Source of the DNA: a virus
DNA: 64,000 nucleotides
IMG/VR virus record: IMGVR_UViG_3300042010_000106
Span: 248,001 to 312,000 of that record
Strand: one strand, 5' to 3'
Shown one piece after another: positions 7,324 through 15,142 of the stretch. Position numbers and translations under genes: made by a program. The notes beneath the pieces were generated by a model, which saw nothing but the letters and a program-made list of their open reading frames with translations, was not told the origin of the DNA and ran no database searches. The number at the start of each line of letters is the position of its first letter. The first letter of the stretch is position 1.

Positions 7324-7823
7324 GGTTGGTACTCAAAATCAACAGGTTTTATTTGGTGGCCGTGCGTAACCACAGAGCATTCCAAAGCCGCACGAACATC
7401 CGGCACTAGGTCTGCTTTAGACAGGCTATGCAAAACAATGCGATTGACCGCACGCCCACGAATCAGTCTGGCCGCTCCCTGCACGTTATTCAAAAACAAA
7501 TGATGCTTGTAGTTTTTAACCATCACGACTTTATCCGCCGGGAAAATCTCGACAGTGTACCAGTCGAAAATAGGTACAACCTTTTCAGGCACTTCAGCTA
7601 CTTTTGAATAACCGTCCTCAAACGCGGCTGCGGGACTGAACGACTGATAGCCATCCAGATACTGCACGAAATAACCGCCCACAAAAGGCTTATGTTTTTC
7701 CATGTAGTCAGCAGTAACGATCACGTACACGTTGGCATCAGCACTGATCAAGGAATTACCCACGATGCGGTCGATTTGAAAACCGTCCACTTCTTTGTGG
7801 CATTTCCAATGTGGCAGTTTCAT
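7320..7823 (-). CDS. Conserved phage protein with GGYFVQYLDGYQSFSP motif
   Basis: 167 residues from the ATG at 7823; sequence further upstream overlaps the next gene and is not coding. It begins MKLPHWKCHKEVDGFQI and contains GGYFVQYLDGYQSFSP followed by AAAFEDGYS. From memory, both patterns recur in small uncharacterised proteins of many unrelated phages. Function unknown. It sits in the coupled leftward operon 9383-6538. Confidence 0.7.
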   Translation of the reverse strand: MKLPHWKCHKEVDGFQIDRIVGNSLISADANVYVIVTADYMEKHKPFVGGYFVQYLDGYQSFSPAAAFEDGYSKVAEVPEKVVPIFDWYTVEIFPADKVVMVKNYKHHLFLNNVQGAARLIRGRAVNRIVLHSLSKADLVPDVRAALECSVVTHGHQIKPVDFEYQP

Positions 7824-7824
7824 T

Positions 7825-8304
7825 TTATTCCTCCTTGAGTTTGTACATGAATTGCAGCGTGCCACCTTCTGGCGAACCGTGCATGATAGAACCGTCGCGG
7901 ATTTCGAACAGAGACTGCGCGGCGTTGATACGATCACACATCGACGGGAAATCACCCGGACGCAAATCAATTTTCTGACCTTCTGGCTTGGTCACGAAAA
8001 TATAAATGCAGCGGTCGGCCATGCCAATTTTTACACGGTCTTCGTGGCCTACCCACATTGCGAATTCATCGAGGCGCAGAAATTCTTCGCAAATCAGGAA
8101 ACGCATGGTGGCGCTGCCGACAGACAAAGCCACTTCCAAATCCTTTGCCATCCAGCCTTTGAAATCCACGTTGATTTCGCCGATGGTTTGCCCGCGCAGG
8201 AAATTCAGATTGTCGTCGTAGCGCATGCTGAAAACATTGCCATCGCGTGTAGCAGGTTCGTCACGTTCATGCAAAACAACTTTGATTGGATTGAGGTCGG
8301 TCAT
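7825..8304 (-). CDS. Unknown 159-residue protein
   Basis: 159 residues, mixed alpha/beta, slightly acidic, no signal peptide or known motif. Its start overlaps the stop of the upstream gene by four bases. Confidence 0.7.
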   Translation of the reverse strand: MTDLNPIKVVLHERDEPATRDGNVFSMRYDDNLNFLRGQTIGEINVDFKGWMAKDLEVALSVGSATMRFLICEEFLRLDEFAMWVGHEDRVKIGMADRCIYIFVTKPEGQKIDLRPGDFPSMCDRINAAQSLFEIRDGSIMHGSPEGGTLQFMYKLKEE

Positions 8305-9383
8305 CGCAGTTTATATCCTTTGGAAATGTTGCGGAGAGGTTCGGTTGGTTGCAGAACACGTGTCGAGCAAACCCATTCAAGGCGGCGCTGGTCAGCAGTG
8401 ATTTTCCGTTCAACGTCACGTACTTTCATGTACAGGCCGCGATCTGGAATGCAGATGATATCCCCTTCGTTAACGGCGCTCACTTCTGGCCCCAAAACAA
8501 TTGGAATATCACTCATTGTCATAAGCCGATCGTAATCGAGTGTGGTGTTTTCCCCACCGATATTGCACAGCAGTTTTTGGATACCCATATCGAATTCAAC
8601 AGAGACGTGGGTGAACCGCGAACTGATTACTTTGACACGAATTGTTTTACCAGCATGACGGCGCAGGTCGGCAATCAGAATTGGCACGCCATCCATACGC
8701 AGCAGGCGCTCTTTCAACAATTGCAAATCGTTGCGAATGCTGTACGTGGCCGATGCAAAGAATTTCGGCACCAGAATATCGAACGCAACAAAACCTTGCG
8801 GATGTTCTTTATCCATTGAGTGCGGCGCACTGGTCGAATCAATGTGATAGCCATCAATTTGCGCAATGTTCAAATGCGTGAACAACCGGCGCTGCTGACC
8901 GTACATTGTGTAACCCGGTTGGCGCAGAGTGCGATAGCAGATACCACAATTCACAGAACCAGTTGCAACGCTGTCTTCGAATTCTTCCGCTTCCAGCACA
9001 CCGAGAACGCCAGTGTTATCGCGTCCACCAGAAACGTCGAGGATTACATCGTCGTTCATGATTTTTTCGGCCATATCCAGACCAAAAATATCGTCGTCCT
9101 GCATATCCATTTCAATATCGTCAATGAAACGATCTTTCTGCGGAATGACCGGCGCCATGTTTGAGTTTTCACCGCGTGGGATATTCGTTTGGAAACACGA
9201 ACACGGACGGCCAACCAAACGGTTAACCTGATACAGCGTTACTTCGACGGCATCAACCGCCAAACTATTTTGAACCTGATTGTTAAAAGCCTCAACCGTT
9301 TCCGTTAGGCGCGCTTGAGCTTGCTTGGGGATTACGTTGCGGGCGTGACGACGTGCATGTTTAGCTAGGCCCTTCTTGATCAT
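8301..9383 (-). CDS. Probable virion-associated protein with DVSGG motif
   Basis: 360 residues. The N-terminal ~30 are strongly basic, then comes an acidic stretch (85-111) and then DVILDVSGG at residues 112-120, the nonapeptide shared with three other proteins here. The C-terminal ~200 residues look like a beta-rich globular domain; CGIC near residue 145 is a possible metal pair. The start is set by AAAGGAGG just upstream. First gene of the leftward unit. A structural role is inferred only from the shared motif. Confidence 0.7.
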   Translation of the reverse strand: MIKKGLAKHARRHARNVIPKQAQARLTETVEAFNNQVQNSLAVDAVEVTLYQVNRLVGRPCSCFQTNIPRGENSNMAPVIPQKDRFIDDIEMDMQDDDIFGLDMAEKIMNDDVILDVSGGRDNTGVLGVLEAEEFEDSVATGSVNCGICYRTLRQPGYTMYGQQRRLFTHLNIAQIDGYHIDSTSAPHSMDKEHPQGFVAFDILVPKFFASATYSIRNDLQLLKERLLRMDGVPILIADLRRHAGKTIRVKVISSRFTHVSVEFDMGIQKLLCNIGGENTTLDYDRLMTMSDIPIVLGPEVSAVNEGDIICIPDRGLYMKVRDVERKITADQRRLEWVCSTRVLQPTEPLRNISKGYKLR

Positions 9384-9403
9384 TGGTTGGCCCTCCTTTA
9401 CGT

Positions 9404-9410
9404 TAAATTA
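9404..9410 (-). promoter_or_regulatory. TAATTTA element (weak)
   Basis: Minus-strand TAATTTA 21 bases before the start at 9383, resembling the elements before the genes at 26692, 32523 and 54839. It is so close to the Shine-Dalgarno that a promoter here would leave almost no leader. Confidence 0.25.
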
Positions 9411-9468
9411 CGCCGCGAAAAACGAAAGTGTGGATAGTAATTCAGTGGTATGACAAGGAGATTCGCCA

Positions 9469-10116
9469 ATGGCCCGCAAGAAGAGCAAGAAGAAAGAAAA
9501 GCCCCAAGCGCCTATACTGGAATTCAAACGCAAGACGTTGAAACGCACGCATAAAGATTCGATCTATGTTACCGGCCAAGACATGGGCACAGCGAACTAT
9601 GCTGTAACCCAAATCGAAGCATGGTTACGCGACGGCAAACTGCGTTTCCGAATCGTTGGCACCAAAATGATGGTGAACATGATTCACGACGTAAAGGTCG
9701 CGCAGAATGAATGCGCATTGTTTGTAAAAGAATACAGCGCTTTGCCTCCTGCTGACCATATCGCAGCCGAGCGCTACCAATCGCGGCCCGGTGGCAGCAC
9801 TGGTTCCACCGTTGAAGCCATTTCCATGATGCTTGGCGTTATGTGTATGGTTTGCCCTGATACACCAATCGAATTCTACACAGCGGCCACGTGGAAGAAC
9901 GCATTCAACCGTACCGCCGCTGATTTGAAAGAAATGTATGAGGACTTAAAGGTCAAATACAAAGGCACCGGAATCGTCATTCACCAATTGGATAGTTTCT
10001 TTATCGCGTTGTATCACGCCGCTAAAATATTGGGCGTGCAACCATTTGATTTCATTCAATCAATGGCCGATGAAGAGCGTTTGTTTTTGGTTCTGCAAGA
10101 TGCACCGTCCCTATAA
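9469..10116 (+). CDS. RuvC-like Holliday junction resolvase / RNase H-fold nuclease
   Basis: 215 residues with a lysine-rich N-terminal tail. The core shows the RuvC/poxvirus-type RNase H pattern: GQDMGTANYAV with Asp38 on the first strand, AAERY with Glu101, and IHQLDS with His172 and Asp175 before the last helix. These acidic residues would bind two metal ions to cut four-way junctions before packaging. No other resolvase is seen in the window. A ribosome-binding site AAGGAG precedes the ATG. Divergent from the leftward operon at 9383. Confidence 0.7.
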   Translation: MARKKSKKKEKPQAPILEFKRKTLKRTHKDSIYVTGQDMGTANYAVTQIEAWLRDGKLRFRIVGTKMMVNMIHDVKVAQNECALFVKEYSALPPADHIAAERYQSRPGGSTGSTVEAISMMLGVMCMVCPDTPIEFYTAATWKNAFNRTAADLKEMYEDLKVKYKGTGIVIHQLDSFFIALYHAAKILGVQPFDFIQSMADEERLFLVLQDAPSL

Positions 10117-10118
10117 AA

Positions 10119-10139
10119 AATGTAAATAAACCGGGTATT
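10119..10139 (+). promoter_or_regulatory. Possible promoter (TGTAAATA box)
   Basis: TGTAAATA at 10121-10128 followed by TATT at 10136, seven instead of five bases apart, in the 52-base gap before the gene at 10169. Lower match than the main copies. Confidence 0.35.
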
Positions 10140-10168
10140 TGACAGTTTCGAAAACCCGGAGAATCACC

Positions 10169-10612
10169 ATGGACAAGCATAGCAACGACGGTATCATTTC
10201 CGCCTCTGTTGGGCCACGAAATCACCCGCATCGTTTGAGCCGCGCAGCCGTTTCGCTGAACGGATCTTTCTCGCAATACATCGCAAATGAAATCCTTTAC
10301 GCTGCATTCGATTTGGATGCACGCGCAATGGATGAAAAGCAGAACCCATATCTGCTGACGATTGGTTTCCTTGAAACGGCGGTGAACATTGCCGAAGTAA
10401 ATGCAATGGCCCAGCGCGATTACGTGCCGGAACACATTACGTTCACCACGCGCAATCAGGAAAACCGAATCGTTTCTATTCGGACGTTCACCAATCTGAA
10501 GTTCCGGTCGTCTGCTGTCGGTTATGCCGTGCATGCAAAAGACGAACGCCCGGTTCACAAGATTGTTTACACCGCCACGCTGTCTGATGCTCAATACTTT
10601 ACATCGGAATGA
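10169..10612 (+). CDS. Unknown 147-residue protein
   Basis: 147 residues from the ATG at 10169, preceded by CCGGAGAA. Alpha/beta composition, no recognised motif. Overlaps the following gene by four bases. Confidence 0.7.
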   Translation: MDKHSNDGIISASVGPRNHPHRLSRAAVSLNGSFSQYIANEILYAAFDLDARAMDEKQNPYLLTIGFLETAVNIAEVNAMAQRDYVPEHITFTTRNQENRIVSIRTFTNLKFRSSAVGYAVHAKDERPVHKIVYTATLSDAQYFTSE

Positions 10613-11091
10613 ATTGCAAACAGTGTCCGTTGTACGACGGGTATAAATTCAAGACAAAATGTCGAATAGATACCTGCAAGTATTACACAGAGAGAACCAA
10701 GAACCATTGCATGGGACTTGATACGGTTTTCTCTGCGACGGAAAAAGGTGTTACTGACGCTGAGTTACGGTTTTTGAAAATACCGGAACAAACCAAGCGA
10801 GAAGCATTTGTCCTGCGCCGCGATGCACAGGAAAAAGTTCAGGCAATTTTGGCGTTGCACCAAGCCGCCTTGATTTGCCGGGAAGAAATGGACTCTGATG
10901 TTTTCCCTTTGGAGACGCCAGTGACCACAAAGATTATGAAACATCCACTCTTTCACGATCCAGATATTGGATTAGAAGTTTGGATGCTCACGTATCTGCT
11001 AGACGCGAAATTCATGAAACGTGTCGGCAACCCGAAGATCCACATCCTGTTCAATGTTTCTGAAAAAGAGCTAGAACAACATCACTCGTAA
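10609..11091 (+). CDS. Zinc-ribbon protein of unknown function
   Basis: 160 residues. The first 34 hold six cysteines (MNCKQCPLYDG, KCRIDTCKYY, NHC) that look like a treble-clef or ribbon zinc site. The rest is helical and basic-acidic mixed. Such small zinc proteins in phages are often transcription or DNA-metabolism factors, but nothing here identifies a role. It overlaps the upstream gene by four bases. Confidence 0.7.
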   Translation: MNCKQCPLYDGYKFKTKCRIDTCKYYTERTKNHCMGLDTVFSATEKGVTDAELRFLKIPEQTKREAFVLRRDAQEKVQAILALHQAALICREEMDSDVFPLETPVTTKIMKHPLFHDPDIGLEVWMLTYLLDAKFMKRVGNPKIHILFNVSEKELEQHHS

Positions 11092-11109
11092 ACACCCCGG
11101 AGAAACACA

Positions 11110-11787
11110 ATGCAAACCAACGCTCGCACCGCAAAACCAGTTCCAGCCCGTACCGCAGGCCGTAGCAGCGCAGAAATGCGCAAGCTGACCGTTGCCCAAG
11201 CACTGGCCGACAAAGACGATATCCATTTGTTCGTAATGAACATTCAAAAGCCTGATGGCAACATCAACCTGACCGTGAAAGGCGACGACGGCACCAACCA
11301 ATCGGTTGTGATTCCGAAAACTTTCATTCCGTTGGACATGGGCCTGTTCATCAACCGCGATAACATGCTGAATAACCAGATTTTCCGTCGTCTGGTTGCT
11401 CGCGGTGATGCTGTTGTAATCGTGAACACCGAAGACGCAATCAACGCCATCGAAAACAACCCTTCGGCGAAAAAAGAACTGAAGCGTATTCTGTCGGAAA
11501 ACAACACTTACCAAGTGGCCGAAGAAGACGACGGTTTCATCACCATGAAAGCTTCCGGTAGCGCCCCGGTTTCCCCGGACAAGCAAGAAGTAATCCCGGA
11601 TCTTTCCCCGTTCGCAATGGGCATCGTGCAACAAGCTGGCGAACCGAACGCCGACATGGCTGACCTGATGCTGGACATCGAAGGCCGTCTGCCGGATCTT
11701 TCCATGAATGATCTGGAATTCATCTGCGCCAGCGTAGAAGACGCCAGCCTGAAGCAGTGGATCGTTGATCAAATCACCAAGCGTTAA
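11110..11787 (+). CDS. Unknown, possibly abundant protein
   Basis: 225 residues with a Thr/Ala/Arg-rich N-terminus, a beta-rich middle and an acidic C-terminal half. It has its own strong ribbon of spacing (GGAG, then ATG) and ends at a strong terminator. Codon choice resembles that of the sheath and other structural genes. No family recognised; a virion or single-stranded-DNA-binding role would be guesses. Confidence 0.65.
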   Translation: MQTNARTAKPVPARTAGRSSAEMRKLTVAQALADKDDIHLFVMNIQKPDGNINLTVKGDDGTNQSVVIPKTFIPLDMGLFINRDNMLNNQIFRRLVARGDAVVIVNTEDAINAIENNPSAKKELKRILSENNTYQVAEEDDGFITMKASGSAPVSPDKQEVIPDLSPFAMGIVQQAGEPNADMADLMLDIEGRLPDLSMNDLEFICASVEDASLKQWIVDQITKR

Positions 11788-11793
11788 TTGAAG

Positions 11794-11840
11794 CAAAAAA
11801 AAAAGGCCGCAATCCCGAAAAGGAAAGCGGCCTTTTTTTC
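11794..11840. terminator. Bidirectional terminator
   Basis: GGCCGC (11805-11810) pairs with GCGGCC (11827-11832), extended by an A-run on the left and a T-run on the right. It can therefore stop transcripts from both convergent genes (ending 11787 rightward and 11850 leftward). Confidence 0.9.
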
Positions 11841-11849
11841 GTCTGTACT

Positions 11850-12140
11850 TTACATTGCTTCGATCAATGCAAGCATTTTTTCCATTGCTTCCTCGATACT
11901 TTCTTCTTCCTTGAGTAGAGTCAGCATTTCTTTTTTGCGTTTGTATTCTTCGCCGAGCGACAGCATTAGACTGAACGCCATCGACTGTGAGCATTTGTCC
12001 GGGATACCGTAGTGCAGATATTCAGGACGAATACCAATCTCCCCAAACGCCCACAAAGCAGCGTCAACATCTTTCATTTTATCGAAAACTTTATTGAGCG
12101 ATGCGATCATCGGGCCTGTTGCAAGTTCGGTGCTACTCAT
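11850..12140 (-). CDS. Small helical protein downstream of primase
   Basis: 96 residues, acidic, with a Glu/Lys/Met-rich helical C-terminus. Overlaps the primase stop by four bases, so co-translated with it. No family recognised; an accessory role in priming is only positional inference. Confidence 0.7.
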   Translation of the reverse strand: MSSTELATGPMIASLNKVFDKMKDVDAALWAFGEIGIRPEYLHYGIPDKCSQSMAFSLMLSLGEEYKRKKEMLTLLKEEESIEEAMEKMLALIEAM

Positions 12141-13147
12141 GCTGATTTCTTCCTTTTGACAAATTTCTTTTCAGGGGTTTTTTCATAGACAATGGCTTTC
12201 ACCTTGTCGATGATTTTCTGACTGGCGCTGTCCGGGTCAAGCTTGATCAGTTCGCCGTCTTCGTCTTTCTTACGCGGTAATTCCAATTCTTCAAATTCAA
12301 TCTTGCCGTCACACACGCTGTGAATAAGCTTCACCATTTCGCGGCCAGCTTTATCGTTATCCGCTAGTGTATAAATCTTTCGTATGCCCAACGAAATCAG
12401 CAACATCAATTTCGTTTCTGCAAACATTTTCGAACCGAGGATTGCGCAGCACGGGATTTCATTCTGTGCCATGCGTAACCAGTCACGCGGGCCTTCCACC
12501 AGAACGATACTATCGCAACCCCACAGGTTGTTATCCCGCATGTAATCGTAACCAAGCAGGCCGTAATTCATTACCCAATCGCCGCTGATGTTCAAATACG
12601 ATGGGCCTTCTTTTGGTTTTTCCCAAAAGGCTTTCACTCCACCACGGAACCGCCCATTAATGTAAATAGGTAGTACCAACATCAATTCATCGCGCTTGTC
12701 TTCGTTGAACATGTAGCCTTGCACAGCGGAAAGCAAACTGCCTTTGTAACCGCGCCATGCTTTTTTCTTCGGCCACGGCAGAACAGCACCGCCCACCTCT
12801 TCGAACAAACGATCCAACGAATAGTTATTTGTGTTTTCGAAATCCTTACGGTACTTGCTGACACGCTGATAGGCGCCCGCCGTTGTACCGTTGAAAAACT
12901 GCCAATCTTTTACTTGGCGCAATCCCAATTTTGCAGCGAGTTTGTTCCAGCCGCCCCGCGCTTCACATGCCCAGCAGGAAAACGTACCGATACGAACTTT
13001 TGCTTCGTGTGACATGTTAATCGAACACGATGGTTTCGAATCTTCGTGGAACGGGCAAACGATTTCAATGTTCGTTGCGGTTCGCTTTTTGTAGCCTTCA
13101 ATCTTGTCTATTTCTTCGTTAATAATAGTGAACGCATCTTCCATCAT
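12137..13147 (-). CDS. DNA primase (DnaG/T4 gp61 type)
   Basis: 336 residues. An N-terminal CHC2 zinc finger is visible (Cys31-x2-His34 and Cys58-x2-Cys61 with the typical CPFHEDSKPS and SCWACEARGG contexts). A TOPRIM domain follows with the glutamate motif VEGPRD (217-222) and the acidic motif DNDKAG (263-268). Together these identify a bacterial/T7/T4-type primase that makes RNA primers on the lagging strand. No helicase domain is fused, so it must work with a separate helicase. Start is at 13147 or at the next codon (ATG ATG). A promoter-like box lies at 13177-13195. Confidence 0.92.
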   Translation of the reverse strand: MMEDAFTIINEEIDKIEGYKKRTATNIEIVCPFHEDSKPSCSINMSHEAKVRIGTFSCWACEARGGWNKLAAKLGLRQVKDWQFFNGTTAGAYQRVSKYRKDFENTNNYSLDRLFEEVGGAVLPWPKKKAWRGYKGSLLSAVQGYMFNEDKRDELMLVLPIYINGRFRGGVKAFWEKPKEGPSYLNISGDWVMNYGLLGYDYMRDNNLWGCDSIVLVEGPRDWLRMAQNEIPCCAILGSKMFAETKLMLLISLGIRKIYTLADNDKAGREMVKLIHSVCDGKIEFEELELPRKKDEDGELIKLDPDSASQKIIDKVKAIVYEKTPEKKFVKRKKSA

Positions 13148-13176
13148 AACAAATGCCTCAAAAATACCAATTTACC

Positions 13177-13195
13177 TATAAGACGTATTTACAGT
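13177..13195 (-). promoter_or_regulatory. Promoter-like box ACTGTAAATA-N5-TATA
   Basis: Minus-strand ACTGTAAATA (13195-13186), five bases, then TATA (13180-13177), 30 bases before the primase start. Identical in layout to 1417-1435 and 53131-53149. Confidence 0.65.
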
Positions 13196-13210
13196 TAAGG
13201 GAAGACCCAC

Positions 13211-14335
13211 ATGTTTAAGGATTTAGCGCGGGGTATTAAAGCTAACCGCCGCTTCACACACGTGGAATCCCACATGGGCCGCGTATACGCAGATGTAATG
13301 GAGAAACGAATTCTAACACCGAACGGTCGCGGCCCTGAATACCGCCCTTCGTCGTTTCCCATTTGCCCTGTTCAAGTTCACATGCAATTCATTCAAGCTG
13401 CTGAGTTAGGTTTCTATCAAAGCAATATGCACGCGGGCGGTGGCTACTTCACAACCGTAGGAACAGCAGCGCACGAAAACATTCAATACTACATGGGCGA
13501 AACTGGAAAGGTTTACGGCCATTGGAAATGTCGCAATCCGAAATGCCAGAAGCATCACGACGCCCGCGACCTGTACGATGAAAAGGGTAAGCTGTATCGC
13601 CCCGGTAAAAACACTCGCGAAAACACAACGAAGAACACGTGCCCGAAATGCAAGGTTGCTTGCGAGTACGTAGAAATCTGCATCAACTACAACGGTTTGA
13701 AAGGTCACGTCGATTGCATTTATGAAATGCCCGATGGAACCTATTGGGTACTCGACTACAAAACGAGTACGAAAGGCGCAATCAAAATGTCGCCTTCCAA
13801 GCTGCCAAAGCGCGAACACTTAATGCAGGTTCCAACATACTGCTACGTTCTGGAAAAGAAAAACGGTTTGAAAATTTCTGGTTTCTCTCTGCTGTACCTG
13901 AGCCGGGACAACCCGTTTGAATATCGTGAGATTGCACGTGACTGGAACAAACGCTGGCGCGCAGAAATCAAAGAGCTGATTTCCGACCAGAAAAAGAAAT
14001 ACCGTGCTGCTGTGAATTCGTTCATTCAGAACAAGCCTGAAATTTCGATGAAGTGTAAGCCTTGCCAACGCAAAGGCGATTACGAAAAAATGATGCCCGC
14101 TTATGAACCGTGCCCGATGGAAGAGGTATGCTTCAGCAAGAATGATTTGCGGGACAACATGTTGCACGCGCTGAAGCCAGAACAATTGCTGCATCTGGTA
14201 GACATCACGAACAACATGGAAAACTACATCGAAGACGAACACATGCCTGTTGTCAAAAAGGCAAAGCGCATTGAGAAACCTAAGTCGAAAGTGAAAAAGA
14301 AATCCACCAAAATTCTGAGGCTGACAAAGCAATGA
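13211..14335 (+). CDS. Cas4/RecB-like PD-(D/E)XK nuclease with iron-sulfur-type cysteines
   Basis: 374 residues. The nuclease core is visible: GTAAHE (84-89), GHVDCIY with Asp168, VLDYKTS with Asp182 and Lys184, and a following Gln206. One cysteine near the N-terminus (Cys52) and four near the C-terminus (282, 285, 301, 307) match the cluster-binding layout of Cas4/AddB nucleases. A second cysteine group (107, 112, 144, 147) forms an inserted zinc ribbon. Likely a DNA exonuclease in recombination or end processing. No CRISPR array or cas1/cas2 is nearby, so a CRISPR role is not supported. Basic C-terminal tail; overlaps the next gene by four bases. Confidence 0.82.
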   Translation: MFKDLARGIKANRRFTHVESHMGRVYADVMEKRILTPNGRGPEYRPSSFPICPVQVHMQFIQAAELGFYQSNMHAGGGYFTTVGTAAHENIQYYMGETGKVYGHWKCRNPKCQKHHDARDLYDEKGKLYRPGKNTRENTTKNTCPKCKVACEYVEICINYNGLKGHVDCIYEMPDGTYWVLDYKTSTKGAIKMSPSKLPKREHLMQVPTYCYVLEKKNGLKISGFSLLYLSRDNPFEYREIARDWNKRWRAEIKELISDQKKKYRAAVNSFIQNKPEISMKCKPCQRKGDYEKMMPAYEPCPMEEVCFSKNDLRDNMLHALKPEQLLHLVDITNNMENYIEDEHMPVVKKAKRIEKPKSKVKKKSTKILRLTKQ

Positions 14336-15054
14336 AAATTCGAATCAATCTAAAGGAAACGTCCACTGCCGGTAGCGTGTACAGCGCGCCGTCTATGGAA
14401 GCCCAAGAACAGCAATTGCCTAGCGACGACGAACTGGCAATCCGCGACAAGGAAGAAGCCGACCGCCAAGAACAGCAAGCGGAAAAGGAACGCAAAGACG
14501 CTGCCAAGAAAGCAGAAGAAAAAGCGAAGAAACTTCCGCCTGCTGATAAAGCACCCGGTGAAAAACCTGCTGCTGAAAAAGATAAAGCAGACGACGAAGA
14601 AGAAGACGAAGAGTCGGACGACGAAGACGATTTGGATGAAGACTTGGACGATTCCGAAGACGATGAATCCGAGGATGACGAAGAAGAATCAGACGATGAT
14701 GAATCCGAAGACGAAGAGGACGAAGAGGCAACCGCATCTAACGCAATCGCTCGCGTCCGTCCGTATCCAGATTCTTATGTCGAATCCATTCCCGATGCAA
14801 TCTTGCCGGAAACACCACGTGAATTAACGCCTGAAGAAATCGCCGAGAAAGCAGAAAAGGAAAACGAAAAACCACAAGGCGATAACCCTGACGTAATCCT
14901 CCCCGACAAGCCGAAAGGCAATGATGTCGGTGCACCGAAAGGCGAAAACGTTGCTGGTGATACGTCTGGAAAAGATGGCGACAAAACCGCAACGCAAGAA
15001 ATTGCAACCGGCTCCGCACGCCAACGCCCTTATCCTGATTGTTGGGATAACTAA
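14332..15054 (+). CDS. Acidic, disordered protein with repeated RPYPD motif
   Basis: 240 residues, almost entirely low-complexity. A charged helical stretch (20-70) is followed by about 50 residues of nearly pure Asp/Glu/Ser (about 86-134) and then Pro-rich linkers. RPYPD occurs twice, once after the acidic block and once nine residues from the C-terminus; PD-A/V-ILP also occurs twice. The pattern suggests a DNA-mimicking or hub protein whose short motifs bind a partner, comparable in logic to acidic SSB tails, but there is no OB domain. Ends at a terminator. Confidence 0.7.
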   Translation: MKIRINLKETSTAGSVYSAPSMEAQEQQLPSDDELAIRDKEEADRQEQQAEKERKDAAKKAEEKAKKLPPADKAPGEKPAAEKDKADDEEEDEESDDEDDLDEDLDDSEDDESEDDEEESDDDESEDEEDEEATASNAIARVRPYPDSYVESIPDAILPETPRELTPEEIAEKAEKENEKPQGDNPDVILPDKPKGNDVGAPKGENVAGDTSGKDGDKTATQEIATGSARQRPYPDCWDN

Positions 15055-15061
15055 AACAAAG

Positions 15062-15094
15062 ACCCTCGTTAGCTAACGCTACCGGGGGTTTTTT
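15062..15094 (+). terminator. Rho-independent terminator
   Basis: ACCCTCG (15062-15068) pairs with CGGGGGT (15083-15089) with one G-U pair, followed by a T-run. The stem resembles those at 1457-1485 and 42670-42698. Confidence 0.8.
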
Positions 15095-15110
15095 CGTATG
15101 GCGTCCTAAA

Positions 15111-15135
15111 ACTGTAAACTACACACAGACATAGG
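15111..15135 (+). promoter_or_regulatory. Promoter-like ACTGTAAACT box
   Basis: ACTGTAAACT at 15111-15120, then CATAGG at 15130. It sits 22 bases after the terminator stem and just before AGGAGG of the clamp loader gene. Confidence 0.45.
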
Positions 15136-15142
15136 AGGGCAT

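Noticed and set aside
13211-14335. A CRISPR-Cas adaptation system suggested by the Cas4-like protein
   Set aside because: No repeats-spacers, Cas1 or Cas2 are present in the window; the gene sits with replication and recombination genes.
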